Program-made: the position numbers and the translations under genes
Notes under the pieces: model-generated
What the model was told of the DNA's origin: nothing
The model's input: only the letters and a program-made list of their open reading frames with translations
Database searches by the model: none
Assembly: GCA_900546215.1 (NCBI GenBank)
Contig: URCD01000059.1
Location: forward strand, 1-14,203
DNA: 14,203 bases
Origin: an uncultured Eubacteriales bacterium
GTDB taxonomy: Bacteria > Bacillota > Clostridia > Lachnospirales > Anaerotignaceae
Reading direction: 5' to 3'
Shown here: piece by piece, positions 4,902 through 11,985 of the stretch
Numbering within the stretch: position 1 is the first letter of the stretch
Layout: every line of letters begins with the position of its first letter

Positions 4902-6401
4902 TTACTGTGCACTTCCTTCAACAACTGTACCGGGGTCATTTACGTTGCCAAGAATCGCGGTAACCTCAACAGACGTATCTCCGTTTCTTACAATTCCTAT
5001 TTTAACCTCGTCACCTACACTGCTTTCACCTATATACGATACAAGCATATCCATATCCATTACATTTTTGTCGTTGTATGAAACAATGACATCACCCTCT
5101 TGAATTCCGGCAGACTCGGCACTTCCTCCGCTTATTACCGATGTAACAAGGACTCCTACCGGAAGCCTGTAAAGCTCTGAAAGCTGGTTTGTTATATTCT
5201 GACCTGTAATACCAAGATAAGGCTTCTCAACCGAACCTGTTTCCCTGATTTCCTTAAGTATGGGCACGGCTATGCTTGATGGTATAGCATATCCGACACC
5301 CTCGGTTGTTGTTCCGCTCTTTGTCATAAGCTGTTTTGCCGTATTAATGCCAATTACTGCTCCTGAATAATCAACAAGTGCGCCGCCGCTGTTGCCGGGG
5401 TTAATAGCAGCGTCTGTCTGAATAACTTCGAGTTCCTTTCCCTCAACTGTGACAGCCTTATTTGTCGCGCTTATCATGCCGCCGGTTGTAGTTTTGCCCT
5501 CGCCGAGTGAGTTTCCGATTGCTACTACCTGCTCGCCAAGCGCTACGCTTCCAGAATCGTCAAAGGTAGCTATCGTAACATTTTTAATTCCCTGTGCCTC
5601 AAGGTCAGCCTTTTCAACTGAAAGCACAGCCAAATCCGTTGTTTCATCATAGCCTACCACTGTAGCAGGTATTGTCTCGTCAGCGTCATCAAAGGCAATA
5701 GCTATGTTCTGAGCTCCGTTAATAACATGTTCATTAGTTGCCACATATACCAGCGTATCGTCCTCTGAAAAAATAACTCCGCTTCCAGCTCCCTGCGCCT
5801 GATATGGCACTGAATAAAGTCCATAGTTGGCAGTTCCCTTTGTAAGCGTGGTAATACTTACGACAGCATTATACACTGCAGATATAGCGTCGGCTGCCGA
5901 ATTTGATTTAATAGATGAAACGGCAGACGCTGTAGTTGTAAGCACTCCGTCATATGTGCTTCCCTGTGTTCTGTTAAGCGACCTTGAAATGCCATAGCCT
6001 GCACCAAGTCCGGTACCAAGCCCCAAACTGCATACAAGACAGGCTGCAATAACTCTGCCAAAGGTTATTCCCTTCTTTTTTGGCTTAACCTTCACCTCAT
6101 AGTAAGGTACCTTTTCCGGTCCGCTGTTTCCTGACTTATCCTCTTTTTTCTCAGGCTGCGGCTCATCCTCCTTTTTTTCTGCACGCTCAGCAGGTGCCGG
6201 AGTATCAATTGTTTCTTTTACAGTTCCTTCAAATGGCCTGTCGTAAACATTTTCAAGCTTTTCTTCCCTGTGTGCAGGGTCATCCGGATTTATATATCCC
6301 TGTGAATCAACGGTTCTTCCATCTCCGCCGTCCACTGGTTCACTTTTTCTATTATTTTCCTCATTATTATCATTTTTTGATGTTTCCTCATACCAACTCA
6401 T
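4902..6401 (-). CDS. htrA: HtrA/DegP-like membrane-anchored serine protease with PDZ domain
   Basis: A 499-residue quality-control protease. Residues 1-110 are a long hydrophilic, charged, low-complexity region (many E, K, D, P), likely cytoplasmic. Residues 113-138 are a single membrane anchor rich in Gly. The trypsin-like domain (about 170-385) lies outside the membrane and carries the triad His225 (ATNEHVING), Asp256 (TTDLAVL) and Ser338 (NPGNSGGAL). One PDZ domain follows (about 393-485: PYLGITGQ, GVLVTSVISGGSAESAGIQE). This is the usual Gram-positive HtrA layout; it cuts misfolded exported proteins. Glu replaces the more common Ala or Asn before the catalytic His; the triad is otherwise intact. 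The ATG at 6401 follows AAGGAGG. It is transcribed alone. Confidence in the family is high; the symbol is generic. Confidence 0.93.
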   Translation of the reverse strand: MSWYEETSKNDNNEENNRKSEPVDGGDGRTVDSQGYINPDDPAHREEKLENVYDRPFEGTVKETIDTPAPAERAEKKEDEPQPEKKEDKSGNSGPEKVPYYEVKVKPKKKGITFGRVIAACLVCSLGLGTGLGAGYGISRSLNRTQGSTYDGVLTTTASAVSSIKSNSAADAISAVYNAVVSITTLTKGTANYGLYSVPYQAQGAGSGVIFSEDDTLVYVATNEHVINGAQNIAIAFDDADETIPATVVGYDETTDLAVLSVEKADLEAQGIKNVTIATFDDSGSVALGEQVVAIGNSLGEGKTTTGGMISATNKAVTVEGKELEVIQTDAAINPGNSGGALVDYSGAVIGINTAKQLMTKSGTTTEGVGYAIPSSIAVPILKEIRETGSVEKPYLGITGQNITNQLSELYRLPVGVLVTSVISGGSAESAGIQEGDVIVSYNDKNVMDMDMLVSYIGESSVGDEVKIGIVRNGDTSVEVTAILGNVNDPGTVVEGSAQ

Positions 6402-6455
6402 ATAAAAGCCTCCTTGAATATATAAAAGATATAATCTTTATTTTCTATGCTTTGA

Positions 6456-6461
6456 ATTATA
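6456..6461 (-). promoter_or_regulatory. Probable -10 box for the HtrA gene
   Basis: A perfect TATAAT reads on the minus strand about 55 bp before the start codon. No good -35 hexamer lies at 16-18 bp, so an activator or a different promoter may be involved. Confidence 0.35.
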
Positions 6462-6642
6462 GAATCTATATTTGAACTCTGTATGAACAAAAAATAAAAA
6501 ATACGTTAATAAACGGTTTTGAAACCATGAACATACCATTTGAGGATTTTACAGCCTGCAAAAGGATATGTCAACAGCACTATTCCTTTTTCCATTTAAA
6601 AATGATATACTTGTTATGATTATTTTACAAAGGAGCATTGAA

Positions 6643-7236
6643 ATGACTAAAATAATAATAGCAACTACAAACGAAGGAAAGATGAAAGAATTCCGCGCTC
6701 TTCTGGCCCACAAGGACGTTGAGATTTTATCAATGAAGGAAGCCGGCATAAATATTGAAATAGAAGAAAACGGTAAAACCTTTGAGGAAAATTCAGCAAT
6801 TAAGGCAAAAACAGTGTGTGAATATTCAGGCTGCCTGTGTTTGTCGGATGACAGCGGCCTTGAAATTGATTATCTCGGCGGCGAGCCGGGTATATATTCA
6901 GCTCGTTATCTTGGACACGATACGCCGTATGAAGTAAAAAACCGAATGATTATAGAACGTTTAAAAGAAGTCCCCAAGGAAAAACGAACGGCACGCTTTG
7001 TATGCTCCGTAGCCGCGGCATTTCCGGATGGAAGAGTTTTGACTGTAAAGGATACTATGGAGGGACGCATAGCCGACGCTCCGGCCGGTAAAGGCGGCTT
7101 CGGCTACGACCCTATATTTTTCTATCCTCCTGCCGGCATGACAAGCGCCGAGCTTACAGCCGAGGAGAAAAACGCAGTCAGTCACAGAGGCAAGGCCTTA
7201 AGAAAAATGGTTGCTCTGCTGGAAAAGGAGATATAA
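6643..7236 (+). CDS. rdgB: RdgB/HAM1 non-canonical purine NTP pyrophosphatase
   Basis: A 197-residue cytoplasmic house-cleaning enzyme that hydrolyses ITP, dITP and XTP to the monophosphate plus pyrophosphate, keeping deaminated purines out of DNA and RNA. All family signatures are visible: ATTNEGKMKEF (7-17), FEENSAIKAK (47-56), LSDDSGLEID (67-76, catalytic Asp70), GEPGIYSARY (80-89), GGFGYDPIF (151-159) and SHRGKAL (180-186). Length is normal. The ATG at 6643 is chosen since AAGGAG (6629-6634) is well spaced; the open frame back to 6568 lacks such a site. It forms an operon with the phosphoesterase gene that starts 3 nt after its stop codon, a pairing common in Firmicutes. Confidence 0.97.
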   Translation: MTKIIIATTNEGKMKEFRALLAHKDVEILSMKEAGINIEIEENGKTFEENSAIKAKTVCEYSGCLCLSDDSGLEIDYLGGEPGIYSARYLGHDTPYEVKNRMIIERLKEVPKEKRTARFVCSVAAAFPDGRVLTVKDTMEGRIADAPAGKGGFGYDPIFFYPPAGMTSAELTAEEKNAVSHRGKALRKMVALLEKEI

Positions 7237-7239
7237 TAA

Positions 7240-7752
7240 ATGAAGGCTCTGGTTTTTTCCGACAGCCATAATGATGCAAAAATTATGAACGAACTGGCTG
7301 AAAAATACAGATCTAAAATTGACTGCATAATCCATCTTGGAGATTGTACTGACGATACATTTGATTTTAGAATTATATGCCCGGATATTACACTGTATCA
7401 GGTCCGTGGAAATAATGACTGTGGAAGCTTATACCCTTCTGAGCGTACTATAACGCTTGGCGGAAAACGGATTTATATGACGCACGGACACAGGCAGAAG
7501 GTATACTACAATACCGACAACCTTTATTTCACGGCCGCACAGGAGCAAGCAGATATAGCCCTTTTCGGTCATACACATATTCCTTATTTGGAAAATGAAG
7601 GAGGAATACTGGTTATGAACCCTGGAAGCATATCCCTTCCAAGAGGGAACACCGGCAAAACCTTTGCGTTTATATCAATAGAAAGAGGCAATATAAATGT
7701 TTCGGTAATGGGCTACAGTCCAAAGGGTATTCAAAGGCTAAAAACCTTATAA
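7240..7752 (+). CDS. YfcE/MJ0936-family metallophosphoesterase
   Basis: A 170-residue cytoplasmic phosphodiesterase with two metal ions. Ligands: Asp8 and His10 (FSDSHND), Asp35 (HLGDC), Asn59 (RGNND), His82 (MTHGH), His111 and His113 (FGHTHIP). The MNPGS motif near residue 126-130 is also typical. Family members cleave phosphodiester bonds in model substrates; the physiological substrate is unknown. The start lies 3 nt after the rdgB stop, with AAAGGAG (in the end of rdgB) as ribosome binding site, so the two are co-transcribed and probably co-translated. A terminator follows directly. Its closeness to rdgB suggests a nucleotide-related role, but this is inference. Confidence 0.93.
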   Translation: MKALVFSDSHNDAKIMNELAEKYRSKIDCIIHLGDCTDDTFDFRIICPDITLYQVRGNNDCGSLYPSERTITLGGKRIYMTHGHRQKVYYNTDNLYFTAAQEQADIALFGHTHIPYLENEGGILVMNPGSISLPRGNTGKTFAFISIERGNINVSVMGYSPKGIQRLKTL

Positions 7753-7753
7753 C

Positions 7754-7782
7754 AAAAGACGTCTCAAAAAGGCGTCTTTTTT
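7754..7782 (+). terminator. Intrinsic terminator of the rdgB operon
   Basis: AAAAGACGTC (7754-7763) pairs with GGCGTCTTTT (7771-7780) with one G-U, around a 7-nt loop, continuing into T6. It starts right after the phosphoesterase stop codon. Confidence 0.9.
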
Positions 7783-7869
7783 AGTTAAATATATGTTAAA
7801 TATGCAGTAAAATTTTTTTCTTTTAATAAAATTCAGGCAGTATTGTTGTTCTATTTTTACGATAAAGTA

Positions 7870-7898
7870 TTTAAATTCGGATTGAATTGTGGTAAAAT
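7870..7898 (+). promoter_or_regulatory. Candidate promoter of the nucleotidase gene
   Basis: TTTAAA (7870-7875) and TAAAAT (7893-7898) with a 17-bp spacer. Both hexamers are imperfect. Transcription would begin near 7905, giving a leader of about 75 nt. Confidence 0.4.
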
Positions 7899-7907
7899 TA
7901 GGTTGCA

Positions 7908-7950
7908 GTAAACATTTTACAGCTGCGATGGGGACATACCTCAGTGCGGC
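7908..7950 (+). promoter_or_regulatory. Structured leader of the nucleotidase gene: two adjacent hairpins
   Basis: Hairpin 1 is GTAAA-CAT-TTTAC (7908-7920). Hairpin 2 is GCTGCG (7922-7927) with TGCGGC (7945-7950), an A/G mismatch, then TGGGG (7929-7933) with CCTCA (7939-7943) around loop ACATA: 11 pairs, some G-U. The ribosome binding site AAGGAGG follows 17 nt later. I do not recognise a known riboswitch class. It may control translation or stability; function is unknown. Confidence 0.4.
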
Positions 7951-7979
7951 AAAGCTTTATTTAAAAAGGAGGATTATAC

Positions 7980-9875
7980 ATGAAAAGAAAATTGATTTCT
8001 CTTCTTACGGCGGCGGTAATGGTTCTTGGCCTGAGCGTACCTGTAATGGCCGAGGAAGCGCCGTCTATGGAAGGCAAGCTTGTAGTCATTCACACAAACG
8101 ACATGCACGGATACTATGAAACAACCGAAACATCAATCGGTATTGCGGGCATTGCCGGACTTAAGGACTACTACAAGGCACAGGGCGCGGACGTCATTAT
8201 GCTTGACGCCGGAGACTTTTCTCAGGGAAGTACTTTAGTAAGCTATTACAAAGGCAAGAATGCGGCAGAATACATAGCGGCCGCAGGATATGACGCAGTA
8301 TCAATGGGCAATCACGAATTCGACTATTCATTTGATGTTCTTCTTGACAATATGAAGGTTCTTACAGACGCCGGCGTTAAGGTAATAGACGCTAACGTTA
8401 TTAATAAGGAAACCGGAAAGGCGTACTTTGACGCTAACGCTGTTTTTGATTTAAACGGCTATAAGGTAGGCGTATTCGGACTTGATACCGCTGAAACACT
8501 TACAAAGGCAAGCCCCAGCAATGTTAAGCTTGTTAATTTCCTTGATAAAGAGGATATGTTTAAAGAGGCGCAGGCGCAGGTTGACGCACTTAAGGCTGAG
8601 GGCTGCAGCTATATTATCGCCCTTACACATCTTGGCGTAGATGAGGAAAGCACAGGCAGACGTTCTTTAGACCTTGCCGAGGCTGTTAATGGAATTAATC
8701 TTATTGTTGACGGACACAGCCATACTGTAATGGACGGCGGACAGAAGGTTGGCGAAACATTAATCACAAGCACAGGCTCATATCTTGCAAACGCTGGTAC
8801 AGTTGTTATTGATAAGGCAACAGGCGCGGCTGAAGCTAAGCTTATATCCGCTGCTGACTATGCAGCAGGAATCAACCAGTATAATGAAGATGTTAAGAAA
8901 CTTGTTGCTGACGATGTTTCCGAGGTTACAGCAGCATACTCTAAAGTATTTGCCAAAACAGAGGTAGCCCTTGAAGGAACAAAAGAGCTTGTTCGTTCAC
9001 AGGAGACAAACCTTGGTGACTTTACGGCTGACGCTTATCTCTATACAGCTCAGAAATACGCTGATGAGCGTGAGCTTGGTATTACAGTTGACTGCGCTAT
9101 TTCAAACGGCGGCGGTATCCGTACATCGGTAGAGCCCGGCGATATATCAATGGATACCCTTGTAACGGTATTCCCCTTTGGAAATAACGTATGCTTTGTA
9201 ACAATCACAGGCGAACAGCTTCTTGAAGTACTTGAGGCTTCAACATTCTGCACACCTGAAACTATCGGAGGCTTCCCTCAGGTTGCTGGAATTGAATATA
9301 AGCTCGATATAAGCGTTCCATACGAAAACGGTGAGCAGTATCCTGATTCAACATATTATGCTCCTGCTAATCCGGGAAGCAGAGTAACAATCAAGACTGT
9401 TAACGGAAAAGCTTTTGACCCGAAAGCAAGCTACACTGTAGCTGTTAACGCATTCCAGGCTGAAGGCGGAGATACATATTATCAGTTAACAAAGAATTCT
9501 TATTTCTGTGATACAGAAGTCCTTGACTGCGACTCTCTTATTGAGTATGTAAACTCACTTGGCGGAGTAATTGGAGAGCAGTATAAGGAGTCTCAGGGAC
9601 GTATTGAAATCGTCGGCGAAGCTCCCGCAGTTGAACCTGAAGTTACAGAGCCTGCACTTACAGAACCCGCGGTTACAGAACCCACAGTTGAGCCTGCACC
9701 CGAAGTACTTCCTTCTTCTGATGTTTATGTTGTAGTTGAAGGCGACAATCTCTGGAAAATCGCTAAATCACAGCTTGGAGACGGAAAACTCTGGAAAAAC
9801 ATTTACGAGGCTAACAAAGACGAAATTAAAGATCCCGGCATGATTTACATAGGACAGGAACTTACACTTAAATAA
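7980..9875 (+). CDS. Secreted 5'-nucleotidase/UshA-family metallophosphoesterase with LysM domain
   Basis: A 631-residue exported enzyme. Residues 1-24 are a signal peptide (VMA before the likely cut). Residues 33-290 form the calcineurin-like domain with metal ligands in HTNDMHG (Asp41, His43), DAGDF (Asp79), GNHEFDY (Asn111, His112), THLG (His217) and DGHSHT (His246, His248). Residues about 330-545 form the 5'-nucleotidase C-terminal domain with SNGGGIR (375-381) and the substrate loop EGGDTYY. A Pro/Glu/Thr linker with repeated TEPA-type units (551-576) leads to a LysM domain (582-630: YVVVEGDNLWKIAKSQLGDG onward) that binds peptidoglycan. The protein likely stays in the wall and releases phosphate and nucleosides from external nucleotides. 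AAGGAGG precedes the ATG at 7980. It is monocistronic, with a terminator behind. Substrate range is not visible. Confidence 0.93.
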   Translation: MKRKLISLLTAAVMVLGLSVPVMAEEAPSMEGKLVVIHTNDMHGYYETTETSIGIAGIAGLKDYYKAQGADVIMLDAGDFSQGSTLVSYYKGKNAAEYIAAAGYDAVSMGNHEFDYSFDVLLDNMKVLTDAGVKVIDANVINKETGKAYFDANAVFDLNGYKVGVFGLDTAETLTKASPSNVKLVNFLDKEDMFKEAQAQVDALKAEGCSYIIALTHLGVDEESTGRRSLDLAEAVNGINLIVDGHSHTVMDGGQKVGETLITSTGSYLANAGTVVIDKATGAAEAKLISAADYAAGINQYNEDVKKLVADDVSEVTAAYSKVFAKTEVALEGTKELVRSQETNLGDFTADAYLYTAQKYADERELGITVDCAISNGGGIRTSVEPGDISMDTLVTVFPFGNNVCFVTITGEQLLEVLEASTFCTPETIGGFPQVAGIEYKLDISVPYENGEQYPDSTYYAPANPGSRVTIKTVNGKAFDPKASYTVAVNAFQAEGGDTYYQLTKNSYFCDTEVLDCDSLIEYVNSLGGVIGEQYKESQGRIEIVGEAPAVEPEVTEPALTEPAVTEPTVEPAPEVLPSSDVYVVVEGDNLWKIAKSQLGDGKLWKNIYEANKDEIKDPGMIYIGQELTLK

Positions 9876-9880
9876 TTTTA

Positions 9881-9910
9881 AAAAGGCGTCTGGAAACAGA
9901 CGCCTTTTTT
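9881..9910 (+). terminator. Strong intrinsic terminator of the nucleotidase gene
   Basis: GGCGTCTG (9885-9892) and CAGACGCC (9897-9904) form a perfect stem with a GAAA loop, flanked by A4 and T6. The A and T runs make it usable in both directions. Confidence 0.95.
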
Positions 9911-10076
9911 ACACTCAAAAAAGATAAAAAGTAAAGTACTCTTCGCGCTCCCCTATTGTGGCAACGCTTCTAAATGAAGCGTACCTATTTTGGGGGTTAT
10001 TCATATCTTTCATTTTCATATGTGAAAATTCATGTAAGTGGTATTTTGACAACAACCCCAGCTGTGAATTTGTTAC
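9911..10076. other. Gene-free stretch with several hairpins between convergent genes
   Basis: No reading frame of note. Stem A: ACGCTTC (9964-9970) with GAAGCGT (9976-9982), loop TAAAT. Stem B: CCCC (9950-9953) with GGGG (9992-9995), enclosing stem A. Stem C: ATTTTCA (10012-10018) with TGAAAAT (10023-10029), loop TATG. Stem D: GGGGTT (9993-9998) with AACCCC (10054-10059), enclosing stem C and incompatible with stem B. It could be a small RNA, a 3' UTR of the minus-strand operon, or the relic of an insertion element end. I recognise no known family. Confidence 0.35.
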
Positions 10077-10577
10077 CTACACCATGTCCTTTATTTTATC
10101 CATTACTGTCCTTATCGGCTTATAAAGCGCCAGCATAACTGCAAAATTTCCCACACAGTGAGCCACATCCATAGGTATTCCCGCTATCCACCATGCGAAT
10201 GCCGTTTTAAAGCCTCCCGAAAACACATATACGAGAGAGCAAAGGCCTCCGAAGGCCAGTCCAAACACCGCAGAAACCAGAGCCCAAAACATAACGCTGT
10301 TATGATTTTTAAGCAAAAGGGTTATTCCTGCCAAAAGCGGCCATATATACAGATACATTACCGTCCATATATTAAAGCCCCATATCATACACTCAACGGC
10401 AACGAAAACAAATATTGATAAAAAGACCTTTCTTCCAAAATACATGGCGTACATTATAATCAGAAACGATACAATCTCTATATTAGGCAGGAAAGACATC
10501 ACTGTTTTCCCCGCTGTCAGTGTGGCGCTCATGACCCCGATTTCCGCTACGTCTCTGGCTGTCATTTTCCAAGTCAT
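10077..10577 (-). CDS. ECF transporter S component-like membrane protein
   Basis: A 166-residue integral membrane protein with about six hydrophobic segments (near residues 10-28, 33-48, 50-65, 70-89, 95-119, 140-155). The shape, size and the closing pattern MDVAHCVGNFAVMLALYKP agree with substrate-capturing S components of energy-coupling factor transporters, which take up vitamins or metals together with shared ATPase and EcfT subunits coded elsewhere. No EcfA or EcfT gene is in the window. Its ATG overlaps the TGA of the upstream DUF4430-like gene by 4 bp (ATGA), so translation is coupled. The ligand cannot be deduced; partnership with a DUF4430 protein hints at a corrinoid or related cofactor, which is only inference. 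Confidence 0.7.
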   Translation of the reverse strand: MTWKMTARDVAEIGVMSATLTAGKTVMSFLPNIEIVSFLIIMYAMYFGRKVFLSIFVFVAVECMIWGFNIWTVMYLYIWPLLAGITLLLKNHNSVMFWALVSAVFGLAFGGLCSLVYVFSGGFKTAFAWWIAGIPMDVAHCVGNFAVMLALYKPIRTVMDKIKDMV

Positions 10578-10975
10578 TTCATTTCCTCATAGATTATCTC
10601 AAATGCGTCGCCGTCAGCAACGGGCTGATTTTCCACGCCATAGTTACAGTATTCCCCGTTAACGTAAAATCCCCAATAGGCTGATTTATTATCAACAGTC
10701 ACGTCGTTTACAGTATCAATATAAAGGCCGTACTGCCCTTCTTCGCCGCTGTAGGTAAAATCCTGTTCACTCAGTTCATCAAGGACCTGTTTAAGAAACT
10801 CAGCCTGTGTATTTGCAAAATACTGGCTTTCCTTTCCTTCGTCATCAATAACAGTCACGGCTACGGACTTGCTTCCTTCAGTTACATCCGGCCTGTTAGC
10901 CGAGTATATGCCTAACATAACAGCTATCACTGCGGCTACAGCGATAATCGTATATAAATATTTTTTGTTCTTCAT
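10574..10975 (-). CDS. Membrane-anchored DUF4430-like protein
   Basis: A 133-residue exported protein. Residues 5-24 are a hydrophobic N-terminal anchor or uncleaved signal (no lipobox Cys). The remainder matches the DUF4430 pattern related to the transcobalamin C-terminal beta-grasp domain: VTVIDDEGKES, a helix FLKQVLDEL, GLYIDTVNDV, the aromatic AYWGFYVNGEY, and a final VADGDAFEIIYE. Known members sit outside the cell and are thought to bind ligands. It is first in a two-gene operon, overlaps the S-component start by 4 bp, and has a good promoter plus GGGAGGA as ribosome binding site. Likely an extracytoplasmic partner of that transporter; the substrate is unknown. No cobalamin riboswitch is visible upstream. 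Confidence 0.75.
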   Translation of the reverse strand: MKNKKYLYTIIAVAAVIAVMLGIYSANRPDVTEGSKSVAVTVIDDEGKESQYFANTQAEFLKQVLDELSEQDFTYSGEEGQYGLYIDTVNDVTVDNKSAYWGFYVNGEYCNYGVENQPVADGDAFEIIYEEMK

Positions 10976-11011
10976 AGCTTCCTCCCAATTGTGTCATATA
11001 TCAGCCAAAAT

Positions 11012-11040
11012 ATTATAAGCCTAACGGGAACAAAATACAA
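11012..11040 (-). promoter_or_regulatory. Promoter of the DUF4430/S-component operon
   Basis: TTGTAT (11040-11035) and TATAAT (11017-11012) with a 17-bp spacer on the minus strand, about 36 bp before the start codon. Confidence 0.7.
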
Positions 11041-11133
11041 CTTTCAAAGGACAATTTTTTCAATCTAACCTCTCTGGCATAGCCTTAGGAGTTTATACAT
11101 ATTTATATAAAAACGGCGTCAACAGGAGCGCAT

Positions 11134-11826
11134 ATGAAATTCAGAGCATTATATTTAAAGAACATTAAAAACACAGCCATCATAGCAGTGCTGTGCGCAA
11201 TAATAACGGCTGCAGGGATAATAGATGACCGGCGTACAGTAGAGGCTATGCTTCCGGTTGAAAATAAGGTTGTAATTATCGATGCCGGACACGGAGGGTT
11301 CGACCCAGGTAAAACAGGTACAAACGGAGACAATGAAAAAATTATCAATCTAAAAATCGCCACCTATTTACAGCAGTACCTTGAGCAAAGCGGAGCAGTC
11401 GCGATTATAACCCGTGACAGCGACGAAGCGCTTGGAGACTCCAAAAAAGCCGATATGGCAGAGCGAAAAAAAATAACCAATGAAAGTGATGGAGACATAC
11501 TTATAAGTATTCACCAAAATTCCTTTACCTCCGGCAAGGCCTCCGGAGCTCAGGTATTCTACTATAAAGCAAGTGATGAGGGCAAAAAACTGGCGGAGTA
11601 TGTTCAGCAGTCCTTAATAGATACTTTAGATAAGAACAACAACAGACTGGCAAAGCCTAATTCTGACTACTATGTTCTTCGTACAACACAAATACCTGCC
11701 GCAATTGTGGAATGCGGATTTTTAAGCAACGCAGATGAAGAAGCCAAGCTTAATACGGACGATTATCAGCAGCAGACCGCGTGGGCAATTTATAAGGGAA
11801 TTGTCAGCTATTTCAATGGAAATTAA
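11134..11826 (+). CDS. cwlD: N-acetylmuramoyl-L-alanine amidase, CwlD-like
   Basis: A 230-residue wall hydrolase of the Amidase_3 family. Residues 13-31 are an N-terminal membrane segment or signal. The zinc ligands are His53 (DAGHGG), Glu68 (NEKIINL) and His127 (SIHQNSF); the catalytic Glu193 lies in IVECGFLSN. Such enzymes cut the bond between muramic acid and the stem peptide. Length, single-domain layout and N-terminal segment fit CwlD, which in Bacillus and Clostridia helps make the muramic-delta-lactam of the spore cortex, needed for germination. A vegetative amidase of the same fold is possible. The ATG at 11134 follows AGGAG by 5 nt. It stands alone, ended by a long hairpin. The symbol is given with moderate certainty. 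Confidence 0.85.
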   Translation: MKFRALYLKNIKNTAIIAVLCAIITAAGIIDDRRTVEAMLPVENKVVIIDAGHGGFDPGKTGTNGDNEKIINLKIATYLQQYLEQSGAVAIITRDSDEALGDSKKADMAERKKITNESDGDILISIHQNSFTSGKASGAQVFYYKASDEGKKLAEYVQQSLIDTLDKNNNRLAKPNSDYYVLRTTQIPAAIVECGFLSNADEEAKLNTDDYQQQTAWAIYKGIVSYFNGN

Positions 11827-11878
11827 TGATTGTGCTTCGTTTAATATAAATATTTTACTGTTTCTGTCTTCATTCACT

Positions 11879-11910
11879 AAATAAGCCTCATATTTATATG
11901 AGGCTTATTT
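11879..11910. terminator. Long perfect inverted repeat after the amidase gene
   Basis: AAATAAGCCTCATAT (11879-11893) and ATATGAGGCTTATTT (11896-11910) form 15-bp arms with only 2 nt between them. It lies between convergent genes and has A and T flanks on both strands, so it can terminate in both directions. Confidence 0.8.
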
Positions 11911-11985
11911 AGCGGGCTAACTCCTGCTTCTTCTTTAGGAGGCAGTTTTAATGGTTTATCTGCGTTTTCTCGCCGGACAAACTTT

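Noticed and set aside
6425..6439. Palindrome AAAGAT-ATA-ATCTTT in the HtrA leader.
   Set aside because: Short arms in AT-rich DNA and no second copy nearby; it is likely chance.
9641..9710. Repeated GAACC/ACAGA-type DNA units, considered as a CRISPR-like or other repeat array.
   Set aside because: They encode the TEPA-type Pro/Glu/Thr linker of the nucleotidase in frame, so this is a coding repeat.
11077..11101. Possible sporulation-type promoter before the amidase gene (GCATA and TATACATA).
   Set aside because: The distance between the two boxes is shorter than expected for sigma-E or sigma-G promoters and the -10 match is partial.
10976..11133. Considered a cobalamin riboswitch upstream of the DUF4430 gene.
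   Set aside because: The promoter leaves a leader of only about 30 nt, too short, and no B12-box sequence is visible.
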